Below, one piece after another: positions 1-5,548 of a stretch of 8,373 bases of DNA. A model generated the notes under the pieces. The model ran no database searches, had not been told where the DNA came from, and worked only from the letters and a program-made list of their open reading frames with translations. The DNA is taken from positions 1 through 8,373 of the forward strand of contig CAIQJW010000108.1 of NCBI GenBank assembly GCA_903872255.1, in the 5' to 3' direction. The DNA comes from an uncultured delta proteobacterium. GTDB lineage: Bacteria; Desulfobacterota; Syntrophorhabdia; Syntrophorhabdales; Syntrophorhabdaceae. Within the stretch, counting starts at the first letter, position 1. Every line of letters starts with the position of its first letter. A program made the translations under genes and the position numbers.

Positions 1-262
1 AATTATAAAAGAAACCAGGCCCAACCGGAAATATCAAGTGCAGATACGCGGCAGGCCTTTGAATCGCATCATTCCGCCACACTGATCGACGTCCGCGAGC
101 AATGGGAACTAAGACGCGGAATTATTGCCCTTTGTGCGGCGCTAGACCGACGATTGAGGCGGAACTTCAGGAGTGTCCGCGCTTCATGCTGTTATCCGGT
201 GGTTAAGGCTACAGGTATGGGGTAATTAACATAAGATCTTTGGACTTGTTGTCGATTTTGAT
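1..262 (+). pseudogene. Broken rhodanese-like domain (partial, frameshifted)
   Basis: Frame 1 is open from the window edge to a stop at 223-225. It reads like the first half of a rhodanese (sulfurtransferase) domain: a linker with PEISSADTRQAF, then the hallmark LIDVREQWEL (about 85-114). After that the similarity jumps frames. Frame 3 (141-200) gives PTIEAELQECPR, like the helix before the catalytic loop. Frame 2 (about 167-226) gives SGVSALHAVIRWLRLQ, like the helix after a CRSGxRS loop. Frame 3 again (216-263) gives YGVINIR, like the usual GYxNVINL strand. No intact CxxGxR active-site loop is readable in one frame, so the product should be inactive. The linker-like start suggests a C-terminal domain of a larger protein; ThiF/MoeB-rhodanese fusions are a known architecture, and thiF is missing from the operon that follows. 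That link is inference. Sequencing error is the main alternative explanation for the frameshifts. Confidence 0.55.
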
Positions 263-278
263 GTAATTTAATAGTGCA

Positions 279-872
279 ATGGCACGACAAATACCCTTTA
301 AAAATGATCTTTATGTTGTTTCCTCGTCTGTCGCAGAACTTAAGAAAGCGATCGATGACGGTGCCGCAATCGTTCAGCTTCGTGACAAAACGAGCGATGA
401 AAAGACTGTCCTCGAAAAAGCCCGCGAGATCGTAGAATACAAAAAACTGAAAGATTTTGTCTTTATCCTGAACGATGACCCTCATCTGGCCGTGAGGGCC
501 GGGGCCGACGGTGTCCACGTAGGCCAGGATATGTCTACGGGGGATGCGCGTGCGACCGTCGGCCGGGATATGATCGTCGGGAAAACAACGCACAACCTCG
601 AACAGGGCAGGCAGGCAATTGAGGACGGCGCCGATTATATATCTACCGGCCCCGTCTATCCCACACCAACGAAACCTGGAAGGCCCGCGGTCGGTCTCGA
701 ATATGTCAGGGAAGCGGCTGAGGGTCTCGACATACCCGCCGTCGCCATCGGCGGCATCGACCTTGACAACATCGACGATGTCCTGTCGGCCGGCGCTAAA
801 ACGATCGGAGTCGTACGGGCATGTACCGACGCACCGGAATTATTAAAACGGATCAAGAAGGTAGCAAAATGA
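279..872 (+). CDS. thiE: Thiamine-phosphate synthase ThiE
   Basis: Cytosolic TIM-barrel enzyme that joins HMP-pyrophosphate and thiazole phosphate carboxylate to give thiamine phosphate. The 197 residues are near the usual length of about 210. Visible family motifs are QLRDK (33-37, pyrophosphate-binding Q/R/K), ND at 65-66 (Mg ligand region), DGVHVGQ (77-83), GKTTH in place of the common GxSTH, TGPVYPTPTKPG with the TxTK loop, and AIGGID near the C-terminus (phosphate-binding Gly). One oddity is that GQ is followed by D-M, where the family usually has (E/D)-D, so one acidic residue of the Mg site appears shifted or lost. ATG 279 is the first start after an in-frame stop at 264-266; no good ribosome site precedes it. 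It overlaps thiS by ATGA, which makes it the first gene of the thi operon. No THI-box riboswitch is recognisable upstream. The alternative, the paralogue TenI (thiazole tautomerase), is less likely because the pyrophosphate-binding residues are kept. Confidence 0.93.
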   Translation: MARQIPFKNDLYVVSSSVAELKKAIDDGAAIVQLRDKTSDEKTVLEKAREIVEYKKLKDFVFILNDDPHLAVRAGADGVHVGQDMSTGDARATVGRDMIVGKTTHNLEQGRQAIEDGADYISTGPVYPTPTKPGRPAVGLEYVREAAEGLDIPAVAIGGIDLDNIDDVLSAGAKTIGVVRACTDAPELLKRIKKVAK

Positions 873-1069
873 AGATAACAGTAAACGGCAGGTCAACGGA
901 TATCACGGAAGGCATGGACCTTAACCGGCTTGTCCATTCCGGCAAGACAAATCCCGAGAGGGTGATCCTTGTCCTTAATGACGGTGTCGTAAAAAGCGAT
1001 CAGTGGTCTTTGACGGTCCTCACCGAAGGCGACCGCGTTGAAATGGTGTCCTTTGTGGGAGGGGGTTGA
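869..1069 (+). CDS. thiS: Sulfur carrier protein ThiS
   Basis: Ubiquitin-like beta-grasp protein of 66 residues. Its C-terminal glycine is adenylated (normally by ThiF) and converted to a thiocarboxylate that donates sulfur to the thiazole ring on ThiG. The sequence begins MKITVNG, has the central VILVLNDGVV strand and ends VSFVGGG, giving the required free Gly-Gly tail. The start at 869 overlaps the thiE stop (ATGA) and follows AAGAAGG at 855-861. The reading frame stays open further upstream, but an earlier start at 821 would lie deep inside thiE and add 16 residues the family lacks. The gene stops 1 base before thiG, in line with the tight ThiS-ThiG complex. Confidence 0.93.
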   Translation: MKITVNGRSTDITEGMDLNRLVHSGKTNPERVILVLNDGVVKSDQWSLTVLTEGDRVEMVSFVGGG

Positions 1070-1070
1070 C

Positions 1071-1847
1071 ATGGATGACAAATTATTAATTGCCGGCAGG
1101 GAATTCACAAGCCGGTTCTTTCTCGGGACCGGAAAATTCGGAAACAAATCGGCCATGAAAGAGGCTATCATCGCGTCAGGTTCCCAGCTCGTGACGGTTG
1201 CCCTGCGCAGGATCGATCTCGAAGATACTGACGAGAATATTCTTTCTTTCATCCCTGAAAATACCACGATCATGGTAAATACGTCCGGTGCACGAAATTC
1301 TGATGAGGCGGTTCGGATAGCCCGCATCGCGCGGGACGCCGGTTATGGCGACTGGATCAAGATAGAGGTAATTAACGACAGCCGGTATCTCCTGCCCGAT
1401 AACCAGGAGACGATAAAGGCCGCGAAGATATTGTCCTCCGAAGGCTTCGTCGTTCTGCCGTACATGAGCCCGGACCTGTATGTCGCGAAGGCGCTTGTCG
1501 ATGCCGGCGCCGCAGCGGTCATGCCCTTAGGTTCCCTTATCGGTTCCAACCAGGGCTTGAAAATGCGTGCGCTCATCGAGGTACTCATAGAAGAAATTAC
1601 CGAAGTGCCTATCGTGGTTGACGCCGGCATCGGGAGACCATCGCACGCCGCCGAGGCCATGGAGATCGGAGCGGACGCGGTGCTTGCGAATACGGCCGTT
1701 GCCGATGCCGAGGACCCGCCTCTTATGGCCCAGGCTTTCGCAAAAGGCGTTGAGGCAGGAAGAATGGCATATCTCGCCAGGATGGGGCAACAAAGGGCCA
1801 CGGCCCGCGCATCATCACCTCTTACGGGGTTCCTTTACGATGAATAA
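1071..1847 (+). CDS. thiG: Thiazole synthase ThiG
   Basis: TIM-barrel enzyme that condenses 1-deoxy-xylulose 5-phosphate, dehydroglycine and sulfur from ThiS thiocarboxylate to form the thiazole phosphate moiety. The 258 residues match the family length of about 255. Motifs: LLIAGREFTSRFFLGTGKF at the N-terminus; WIKIEV with Lys97 as the expected Schiff-base lysine and Glu99; VLPYMSPD; AAVMPLGSLIGS (phosphate loop); VDAGIGRPSHAAEAME with Asp184; and ADAVLANTAVA. The loop usually written NTAGC reads NTSGAR, a variant I recall from other anaerobes. ATG 1071 is chosen because it sits 1 base after thiS and right behind the purine-rich end of thiS (GGGAGGGGG). An in-frame ATG at 1038 lies inside thiS and would add 11 residues the family lacks. 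The 3' end overlaps thiH by 8 bases. Confidence 0.95.
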   Translation: MDDKLLIAGREFTSRFFLGTGKFGNKSAMKEAIIASGSQLVTVALRRIDLEDTDENILSFIPENTTIMVNTSGARNSDEAVRIARIARDAGYGDWIKIEVINDSRYLLPDNQETIKAAKILSSEGFVVLPYMSPDLYVAKALVDAGAAAVMPLGSLIGSNQGLKMRALIEVLIEEITEVPIVVDAGIGRPSHAAEAMEIGADAVLANTAVADAEDPPLMAQAFAKGVEAGRMAYLARMGQQRATARASSPLTGFLYDE

Positions 1848-2892
1848 GTGCCTGTCCGGAATTGACCTTGCGCATCTGACCATTGACGATGTCCGCCGTA
1901 TATTTTCCCATGATGACAGGGGTCTGCTCGAAGAAATGGCGCACGCCGCGCGTGAGCTGACGCGGCGTCAGTTTGGCCGGGCAATCAGCCTGTATGCCCC
2001 TCTCTATATAGCCAATTACTGCGAAAATGAGTGCGTCTATTGCGGCTTTCACGCATCGTCGAAGATCATTCCCCGCAGCAAGCTCACCATGGATGAGATC
2101 GACAGGGAATGCGCCGCCCTTGCCGCAACCGGGATACGCAGCTGCCTTATCCTGACGGGCGAGTCGCGCTTTCATTCATCGCCGCAATGTATACGGGATG
2201 CATGCGTAATCGCCGGCCGGTATTTCCCTTACGTAGCGATCGAGGTTTACCCCCTAGAGGAAGACGAATATCGGGACCTTTATCGGGCAGGTGTTGACGG
2301 CGTGACGCTCTATCAGGAGACATATGACCGTGCCCGGTACGATGAACTTCACCTCGCCGGCCCGAAAAAGGTCTACGATTATCGTGTCGAGGCGCCGGAC
2401 CGCGTAGCGCGCTCCGGAGTGCGCCACATATCGATGGGTGTCCTGCTCGGCCTTACCGATTGGCGGCAGGACATCATAGCCCTTTTTCAGCACGTCCGGC
2501 ACCTGGAAAGGACATATCCGGGCGTCGAGTTCGGGCTTGCATTCCCCCGCCTAAGGCGCGTTGCCGACGACGAGCATCGTTACATCGAAGTCACGGATAA
2601 GGAAATGCTGAAGATAATGTGTGCGGCAAGATTATTCTTCCCCCGTGCCGGGATCAGTATGTCGACCAGAGAAACGCCGGCTTTCAGGGACCGCATAATC
2701 GAATTCGGAGTCACAAAAATGTCCGCCGGTTCTTCAACCCGCGTAGGCGGATACGTCGAAGGTGCATCGGATTATGATGACGGCCAATTCCAGGTTTTCG
2801 ACCCGCGAACCTTCGACGAGGTCAAGGCAATGCTTATAGCCAAAGACTTCGATCCGGTAGTTACGGATTGGCGGAATATAGTAAATAGCTGA
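1840..2892 (+). CDS. thiH: 2-iminoacetate synthase ThiH (tyrosine lyase)
   Basis: Radical-SAM enzyme that cleaves tyrosine to dehydroglycine (2-iminoacetate) and p-cresol, supplying the C2-N unit used by ThiG. This is the anaerobic alternative to ThiO. The protein has 350 residues, slightly shorter than the usual 370 or so. The [4Fe-4S] motif is CENECVYC (Cys61, 65, 68), preceded by the typical LYAPLYIANY. Other family features are LILTGESR, IEVYPLEEDEY, GVDGVTLYQETY, ISMGVLLGL, FPRLRR, and the C-terminal SAGSSTRVGGY. It lacks the extra C-terminal cluster motif of HydG, which argues against that relative. ATG 1840 overlaps the thiG end (stop at 1845-1847). The frame is open back to 1618, but that stretch is the shadow of thiG. 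It is the last gene of the thi operon; no thiF follows. Confidence 0.95.
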   Translation: MNKCLSGIDLAHLTIDDVRRIFSHDDRGLLEEMAHAARELTRRQFGRAISLYAPLYIANYCENECVYCGFHASSKIIPRSKLTMDEIDRECAALAATGIRSCLILTGESRFHSSPQCIRDACVIAGRYFPYVAIEVYPLEEDEYRDLYRAGVDGVTLYQETYDRARYDELHLAGPKKVYDYRVEAPDRVARSGVRHISMGVLLGLTDWRQDIIALFQHVRHLERTYPGVEFGLAFPRLRRVADDEHRYIEVTDKEMLKIMCAARLFFPRAGISMSTRETPAFRDRIIEFGVTKMSAGSSTRVGGYVEGASDYDDGQFQVFDPRTFDEVKAMLIAKDFDPVVTDWRNIVNS

Positions 2893-2897
2893 TCAGA

Positions 2898-3017
2898 TCG
2901 TAAAACGTAAAGTGTAAAGTGTAAAAACCTCGACTAAACGCAATCCGATTAAGATCTTTGATTCGCGCCACGCCTTGGGTATTAAACAGCTTACGTTTCA
3001 CGATTTACGATTTACGA
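2898..3017. repeat. Imperfect inverted repeat built from 7-bp units
   Basis: The spacer between thiH and the next gene contains two oppositely oriented heptamer blocks. Bases 2898-2911 can pair with 3004-3017 at 13 of 14 positions (TCGTAAAxCGTAAA against its complement). Weaker pairing extends toward the centre, leaving a loop of roughly 65 to 90 bases. The short motif ACCTCG at 2927-2932 also has its complement CGAGGT at 3015-3020. There is no T-run after the second arm, so this does not look like a standard terminator. It could be a decayed MITE-like or REP-like element, or simply two repeat tracts in opposite orientation. Confidence 0.5.
2899..2926. repeat. Degenerate heptamer tandem repeat, block 1
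   Basis: Four consecutive 7-bp units, CGTAAAA, CGTAAAG, TGTAAAG and TGTAAAA, begin a few bases after the thiH stop. They form the left half of the inverted arrangement in this spacer. Similar heptamer tracts recur elsewhere in the window (2991-3018, 4204-4238, 7017-7037), always between genes. Confidence 0.7.
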
Positions 3018-3018
3018 G
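2991..3018. repeat. Degenerate heptamer tandem repeat, block 2
   Basis: Four consecutive 7-bp units, TTACGTT, TCACGAT, TTACGAT and TTACGAG, are roughly the reverse complement of block 1. The block ends within the GAGG (3016-3019) that may serve as the ribosome site for the gene starting at 3024. If translated it would give the low-complexity peptide SLRFTIYDLR, a sign that the open frame upstream of 3024 is not real protein. Confidence 0.7.
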
Positions 3019-3023
3019 GTTCT

Positions 3024-4151
3024 ATGCCCGACTCATCCCGCCTTCTCAATCCTGTTTCCATGATCGTCCTTACCGGGGGGCCTTGTTCCGGCAAGAGCTC
3101 ATCGCTTGCGTATCTTACGGAAAGGCTTTCAGACCGTGGTTTTACGGTCTTTGTTGTCCCGGAGACCGCGACGCTTATTACAGGCAACGGAATTGACCGC
3201 CGTAAGATGGATAAGCCGGGGCAGATCGTCGTATTCGAAGAGGCGATATTCGACATGCAGGTCTCGTTCGAGGATACCTATAAACAGGCCGTTTCACGGA
3301 TATTCCCCGAGCGCCGGAAGGTCATACTCCTTGACAGGGGCATTATGGATATACGGGCATTTCTGACGGACGATGTCTTTAACGGGATCCTGAAAAAGAA
3401 AGGCATGACCCGTGCCGCTATCCGTCACAGGTATGATGGGATAATCCACCTCGTCACGGCCGCCGACGGGGCCCTGGAGTATTATACGGGCGAGAACAAC
3501 TCGGCACGTCTCGAGACGCCGGAAGAAGCCCTGCGGATAGACTTGAGGACCCAGGAAAGCTGGCTCGGCCATCCCCGCTTCAAAATAATCGACAACAGCA
3601 CCGATTTTGAGGGAAAGATACGCCGGACGTTCTCTGCGATCGCGGCCATGATAGGTATCCCCGATGTGCCTCCAATTCAGGAAAAATACATTGTCCGGCA
3701 GATCGATATAACGAGCCTTCCCCCCCATCAAAGGCTTGATATTGAACAGATCTATCTGCGCACAAAAGACAAGGGGGCCGAGATCAGGATACGCAGGCGG
3801 GGCCAGGACGGGATCAATTTTTATTTTCTGGCGCGTACACGGGTCGCAGGAGATAACCAGTCTGTCGAAGAAGAAGAATTGATACCCGAACAGGAATATA
3901 CCAACCTGATGCGGCTGAAGGACCAGAAGACACAGGTCCTGTCAAAAGACCGGATATGCTTTCTCTGGAACAATAAATACTTCGAGATTGACAAATACAG
4001 TGGCAAACACGAAGGGCTTATCATCCTTCGGGCCGAATCCCCGGACACGGACGGAAAAGCCCCGTCCAATGTTCCCCCTTTCATCACGGTCGGAAAAAGG
4101 ATTACCGACGACCCGCGCTACAGCGACAGAAACCTCGCCCAAAAAAAATAG
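3024..4151 (+). CDS. NadR/Ttd14-type P-loop NTPase fused to CYTH domain
   Basis: A two-domain cytosolic protein of 375 residues. Residues 13 to about 205 form a P-loop kinase-like NTPase of the AAA_28 (NadR/Ttd14) type: Walker A GGPCSGKS (18-25), VVPETAT, Walker B with KVILLDRGIMD (99-109), then DGIIHLVTAADGALEYY and KIIDNSTDFEGKI. Residues about 217-350 look like a CYTH (triphosphate tunnel) domain: KYIV first strand, EQIYLRT, EIRIRRRG, FYFLARTR, EEEEL, YFEIDKYSG and LIILRAES. Drosophila Ttd14 belongs to the same NTPase family and, as I recall, has a similar two-domain plan; its bacterial relatives have no established function that I know of. The canonical CYTH ExExK strand reads PIQEK, so both catalytic glutamates seem absent. 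ATG 3024 follows GAGG at 3016-3019; ATG 3060, just before Walker A, is an alternative. The longer frame from 2958 runs through repeats and is rejected. The gene ends in an A8 run before TAG. It stands alone, separated from both neighbouring operons. Confidence 0.8.
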   Translation: MPDSSRLLNPVSMIVLTGGPCSGKSSSLAYLTERLSDRGFTVFVVPETATLITGNGIDRRKMDKPGQIVVFEEAIFDMQVSFEDTYKQAVSRIFPERRKVILLDRGIMDIRAFLTDDVFNGILKKKGMTRAAIRHRYDGIIHLVTAADGALEYYTGENNSARLETPEEALRIDLRTQESWLGHPRFKIIDNSTDFEGKIRRTFSAIAAMIGIPDVPPIQEKYIVRQIDITSLPPHQRLDIEQIYLRTKDKGAEIRIRRRGQDGINFYFLARTRVAGDNQSVEEEELIPEQEYTNLMRLKDQKTQVLSKDRICFLWNNKYFEIDKYSGKHEGLIILRAESPDTDGKAPSNVPPFITVGKRITDDPRYSDRNLAQKK

Positions 4152-4203
4152 GCCAGCAACACGAAACCTGATCTCTTCTACACATCTCATTCTTGACCGC
4201 TTA

Positions 4204-4238
4204 TTCAACCTTGAACGTTGAACCTTGAACGTTGAACT
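4204..4238. repeat. Degenerate heptamer tandem repeat, block 3
   Basis: Five consecutive 7-bp units, TTCAACC, TTGAACG, TTGAACC, TTGAACG and TTGAACT, lie in the 141-base spacer after the NTPase-CYTH gene. The period matches the blocks at 2899-2926, 2991-3018 and 7017-7037, but the unit sequence differs. Each copy contains part of the self-complementary AACGTT, so the tract can fold on itself. Confidence 0.7.
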
Positions 4239-4245
4239 TTTTTTT
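4204..4245 (+). terminator. Possible intrinsic terminator formed by heptamer block
   Basis: TTCAAC at 4204-4209 can pair with GTTGAA at 4231-4236 (or with the earlier copy at 4217-4222), and the second arm is followed at once by C and eight T residues (4238-4245). The stem is short and AT-rich, so termination would be weak. The position, about 50 bases after the NTPase-CYTH stop, is right for ending that transcript. Confidence 0.35.
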
Positions 4246-4255
4246 CAGCCTAAGG

Positions 4256-4282
4256 TTGCAAGATTGCGGGAAAACGTATTAT
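4256..4282 (+). promoter_or_regulatory. Possible sigma-70-like promoter, near-leaderless
   Basis: TTGCAA (4256-4261) and TATTAT (4277-4282) resemble -35 and -10 boxes with a short 15-base spacer. Transcription would begin around 4289, only a few bases before ATG 4293. No Shine-Dalgarno sequence precedes that ATG, which would fit a leaderless message. The match is modest and could be chance. Confidence 0.25.
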
Positions 4283-4292
4283 CTTTAAAGCT

Positions 4293-5297
4293 ATGACCGC
4301 AATACAATCCGGAAAAGGGACCATCGGTTTCACGACAACTGTCCCCGTTGAACTTATTTTTGCTGCAGGATACGAACCCTGCGACCTCAATAACATATTC
4401 GTCAACGACCCGGATCCCCAGCGTTTCATCGACCGCGCCGAGTATGATGGTTTTCCGAAGGGCATGTGCAGCTGGATCAAGGGCATCTACGGCGTTATCA
4501 TGGAACACGAGATGGCCGGTGTCATTACCGTCATGGAGGGCGATTGCAGCAATACGCAGGCACTCGCCGAGATCCTGCGCTACAGGGGAATGCGCACGAT
4601 ACCCTTTTCATTCCCCTATGACCGCGACGGCAAGGTCCTGTCGCGCGAGATAGAAAAACTAAAAAAAGAACTCGGGGCGGACAGGGCATCCATCATTGAA
4701 GTCGAAAGGCAGATCGATATCACACGATCGAAGCTTTCAGAGATAGACACGATGACATGGAGCGAACGGAACGTGACGGGCGGCGAGAACCACCTCTGGC
4801 TTGTCCGTTCCTCGGATATGCTCGGAAATATCATGGAGTATTCCGAAGCTGCGGGTAATTTTATAGCCGATGCACGGAAAAGGGAAAGGATGCAGGGAAT
4901 AGCCCTCGGGTATATCGGTGTGCCGCCTATCATGACCGGGCTTTACGAATTCATCGAGAGCGTCGGAGGGCATGTCGTATATAACGAGACCCAGCGGCAG
5001 TTTTCGATACCTTGCGCGGCCCCCGATATGGTTGAGCGCTACCTTCTCTACACGTACCCGTACGGGATCTTCACCCGTCTTGATGATATAAACAGGGAAA
5101 TTGAGAGGCGCGGGATAAAGGGGATAATCCATTATGTCCAGGCATTCTGCTTCAGGGCCATCGAGGACGTTATTCTGCGTGATACCATACCCGTTCCTAT
5201 TCTGACGATCGAGGGAGATCTGCCGAAGGCCCTGGACGCCCGGACAAAGATGCGCATCGAAGCATTCATAGAAATGCTTGAGGGAAGGCAGGATTGA
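4293..5297 (+). CDS. 2-hydroxyacyl-CoA dehydratase D-component-like Fe-S protein
   Basis: 334-residue protein of the HgdB/BcrC family (2-hydroxyglutaryl-CoA dehydratase D-component, benzoyl-CoA reductase subunits, double-cubane proteins such as YjiM). Family signatures: GFTTTVPVELIFAAGYEPCD near the N-terminus, KGMCSWIKG (Cys59), EGDCSN (Cys85), GYIGVPPI, VVYNETQRQFSIPC (Cys241), YTYPYG, GIIHYVQAFCFRAIED (Cys286) and LTIEGDLP. Cys59, Cys85 and Cys286 sit where cubane ligands are expected; Cys30 and Cys241 are extra. Known relatives need a partner subunit or homodimer and an ATP-driven activator (HgdC/BadF type), and neither a second subunit nor an activator lies in this window. The substrate is therefore unknown. 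ATG 4293 is the first start of the family-like sequence, with no ribosome site. It overlaps the next gene by 4 bases and probably heads a three-gene unit. The family call is firm; the reaction is not. Confidence 0.85.
   Translation: MTAIQSGKGTIGFTTTVPVELIFAAGYEPCDLNNIFVNDPDPQRFIDRAEYDGFPKGMCSWIKGIYGVIMEHEMAGVITVMEGDCSNTQALAEILRYRGMRTIPFSFPYDRDGKVLSREIEKLKKELGADRASIIEVERQIDITRSKLSEIDTMTWSERNVTGGENHLWLVRSSDMLGNIMEYSEAAGNFIADARKRERMQGIALGYIGVPPIMTGLYEFIESVGGHVVYNETQRQFSIPCAAPDMVERYLLYTYPYGIFTRLDDINREIERRGIKGIIHYVQAFCFRAIEDVILRDTIPVPILTIEGDLPKALDARTKMRIEAFIEMLEGRQD
5281..5288 (+). promoter_or_regulatory. Ribosome binding site supporting a TTG start
   Basis: AGGGAAGG lies 5 bases before TTG 5294, inside the end of the upstream dehydratase-like gene. 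This good spacing decides the start of the small downstream gene, which has no ATG until close to its C-terminus. Confidence 0.55.
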
Positions 5298-5548
5298 ATA
5301 AGATACCGCAGGATCAGGGCATTTTCGAAGAACGGACAAGAAAGTATATAATCGACCGCTCTGCCATAGGTTTTTTCAAATCAATCCTGGAATCGTACGA
5401 GGATGTCGCCATATTTTCCGTGCTTGACGGCGACCGCGGCCTGATAGAGCTTATTTATCCGGCGTGTTTCGAGGACGATGTCCGGGGCATTATCGCCGAT
5501 ATGATACACTATGGAATAGGATTCAGGGAGGTCCCCGATGTTCAATGA
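5294..5548 (+). CDS. DUF4911-like small protein
   Basis: 84-residue soluble protein without signal peptide, membrane segment or cysteine cluster. The core reads RKYIIDRSAIGFFKSILESY, then a strand-rich stretch DVAIFSVLDGDRGLIELIYP, and a short acidic C-terminal helix. I recognise this pattern (R/KYxxDRxxIxFxKxxLEsY...D..RGLxEL) from memory as DUF4911, a small family of unknown function seen mainly in Deltaproteobacteria and relatives; a profile search has not been run. Translation probably starts at TTG 5294, which overlaps the upstream stop (TTGA) and has AGGGAAGG at 5281-5288. Its last 11 bases overlap the start of tldD. Being sandwiched with overlaps on both sides implies translational coupling with the Fe-S dehydratase-like protein and TldD, but no function follows from that alone. 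Confidence 0.7.
   Translation: MNKIPQDQGIFEERTRKYIIDRSAIGFFKSILESYEDVAIFSVLDGDRGLIELIYPACFEDDVRGIIADMIHYGIGFREVPDVQ

Noticed and set aside
240..269. Promoter for thiE (TTGGAC, 18 bases, TAATTT)
   Set aside because: Both boxes match the consensus poorly and the region is AT-rich; it is not distinguishable from chance.
190..278. TPP (THI-box) riboswitch before thiE
   Set aside because: None of the conserved CUGAGA / ACCUGA elements is readable in this stretch, and it overlaps the broken rhodanese. If a riboswitch exists it lies outside the window.
192..593. Minus-strand open frame covering the start of thiE
   Set aside because: It lies antisense to a clearly conserved ThiE coding region and has no recognisable motif.
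1618..1839. Long N-terminal extension of ThiH
   Set aside because: This stretch is fully inside thiG in another frame, is rich in Arg/Pro as shadow frames are, and ThiH homologues start near 1840.
2899..3018. CRISPR-like array
   Set aside because: The units are 7 bp with no spacers and inverted halves; CRISPR repeats are longer and regularly spaced by unique sequence.
2958..3023. N-terminal extension of the NTPase-CYTH protein
   Set aside because: The extension translates heptamer repeat block 2 into low-complexity residues (SLRFTIYDLR), has no family counterpart, and a better start with GAGG lies at 3024.
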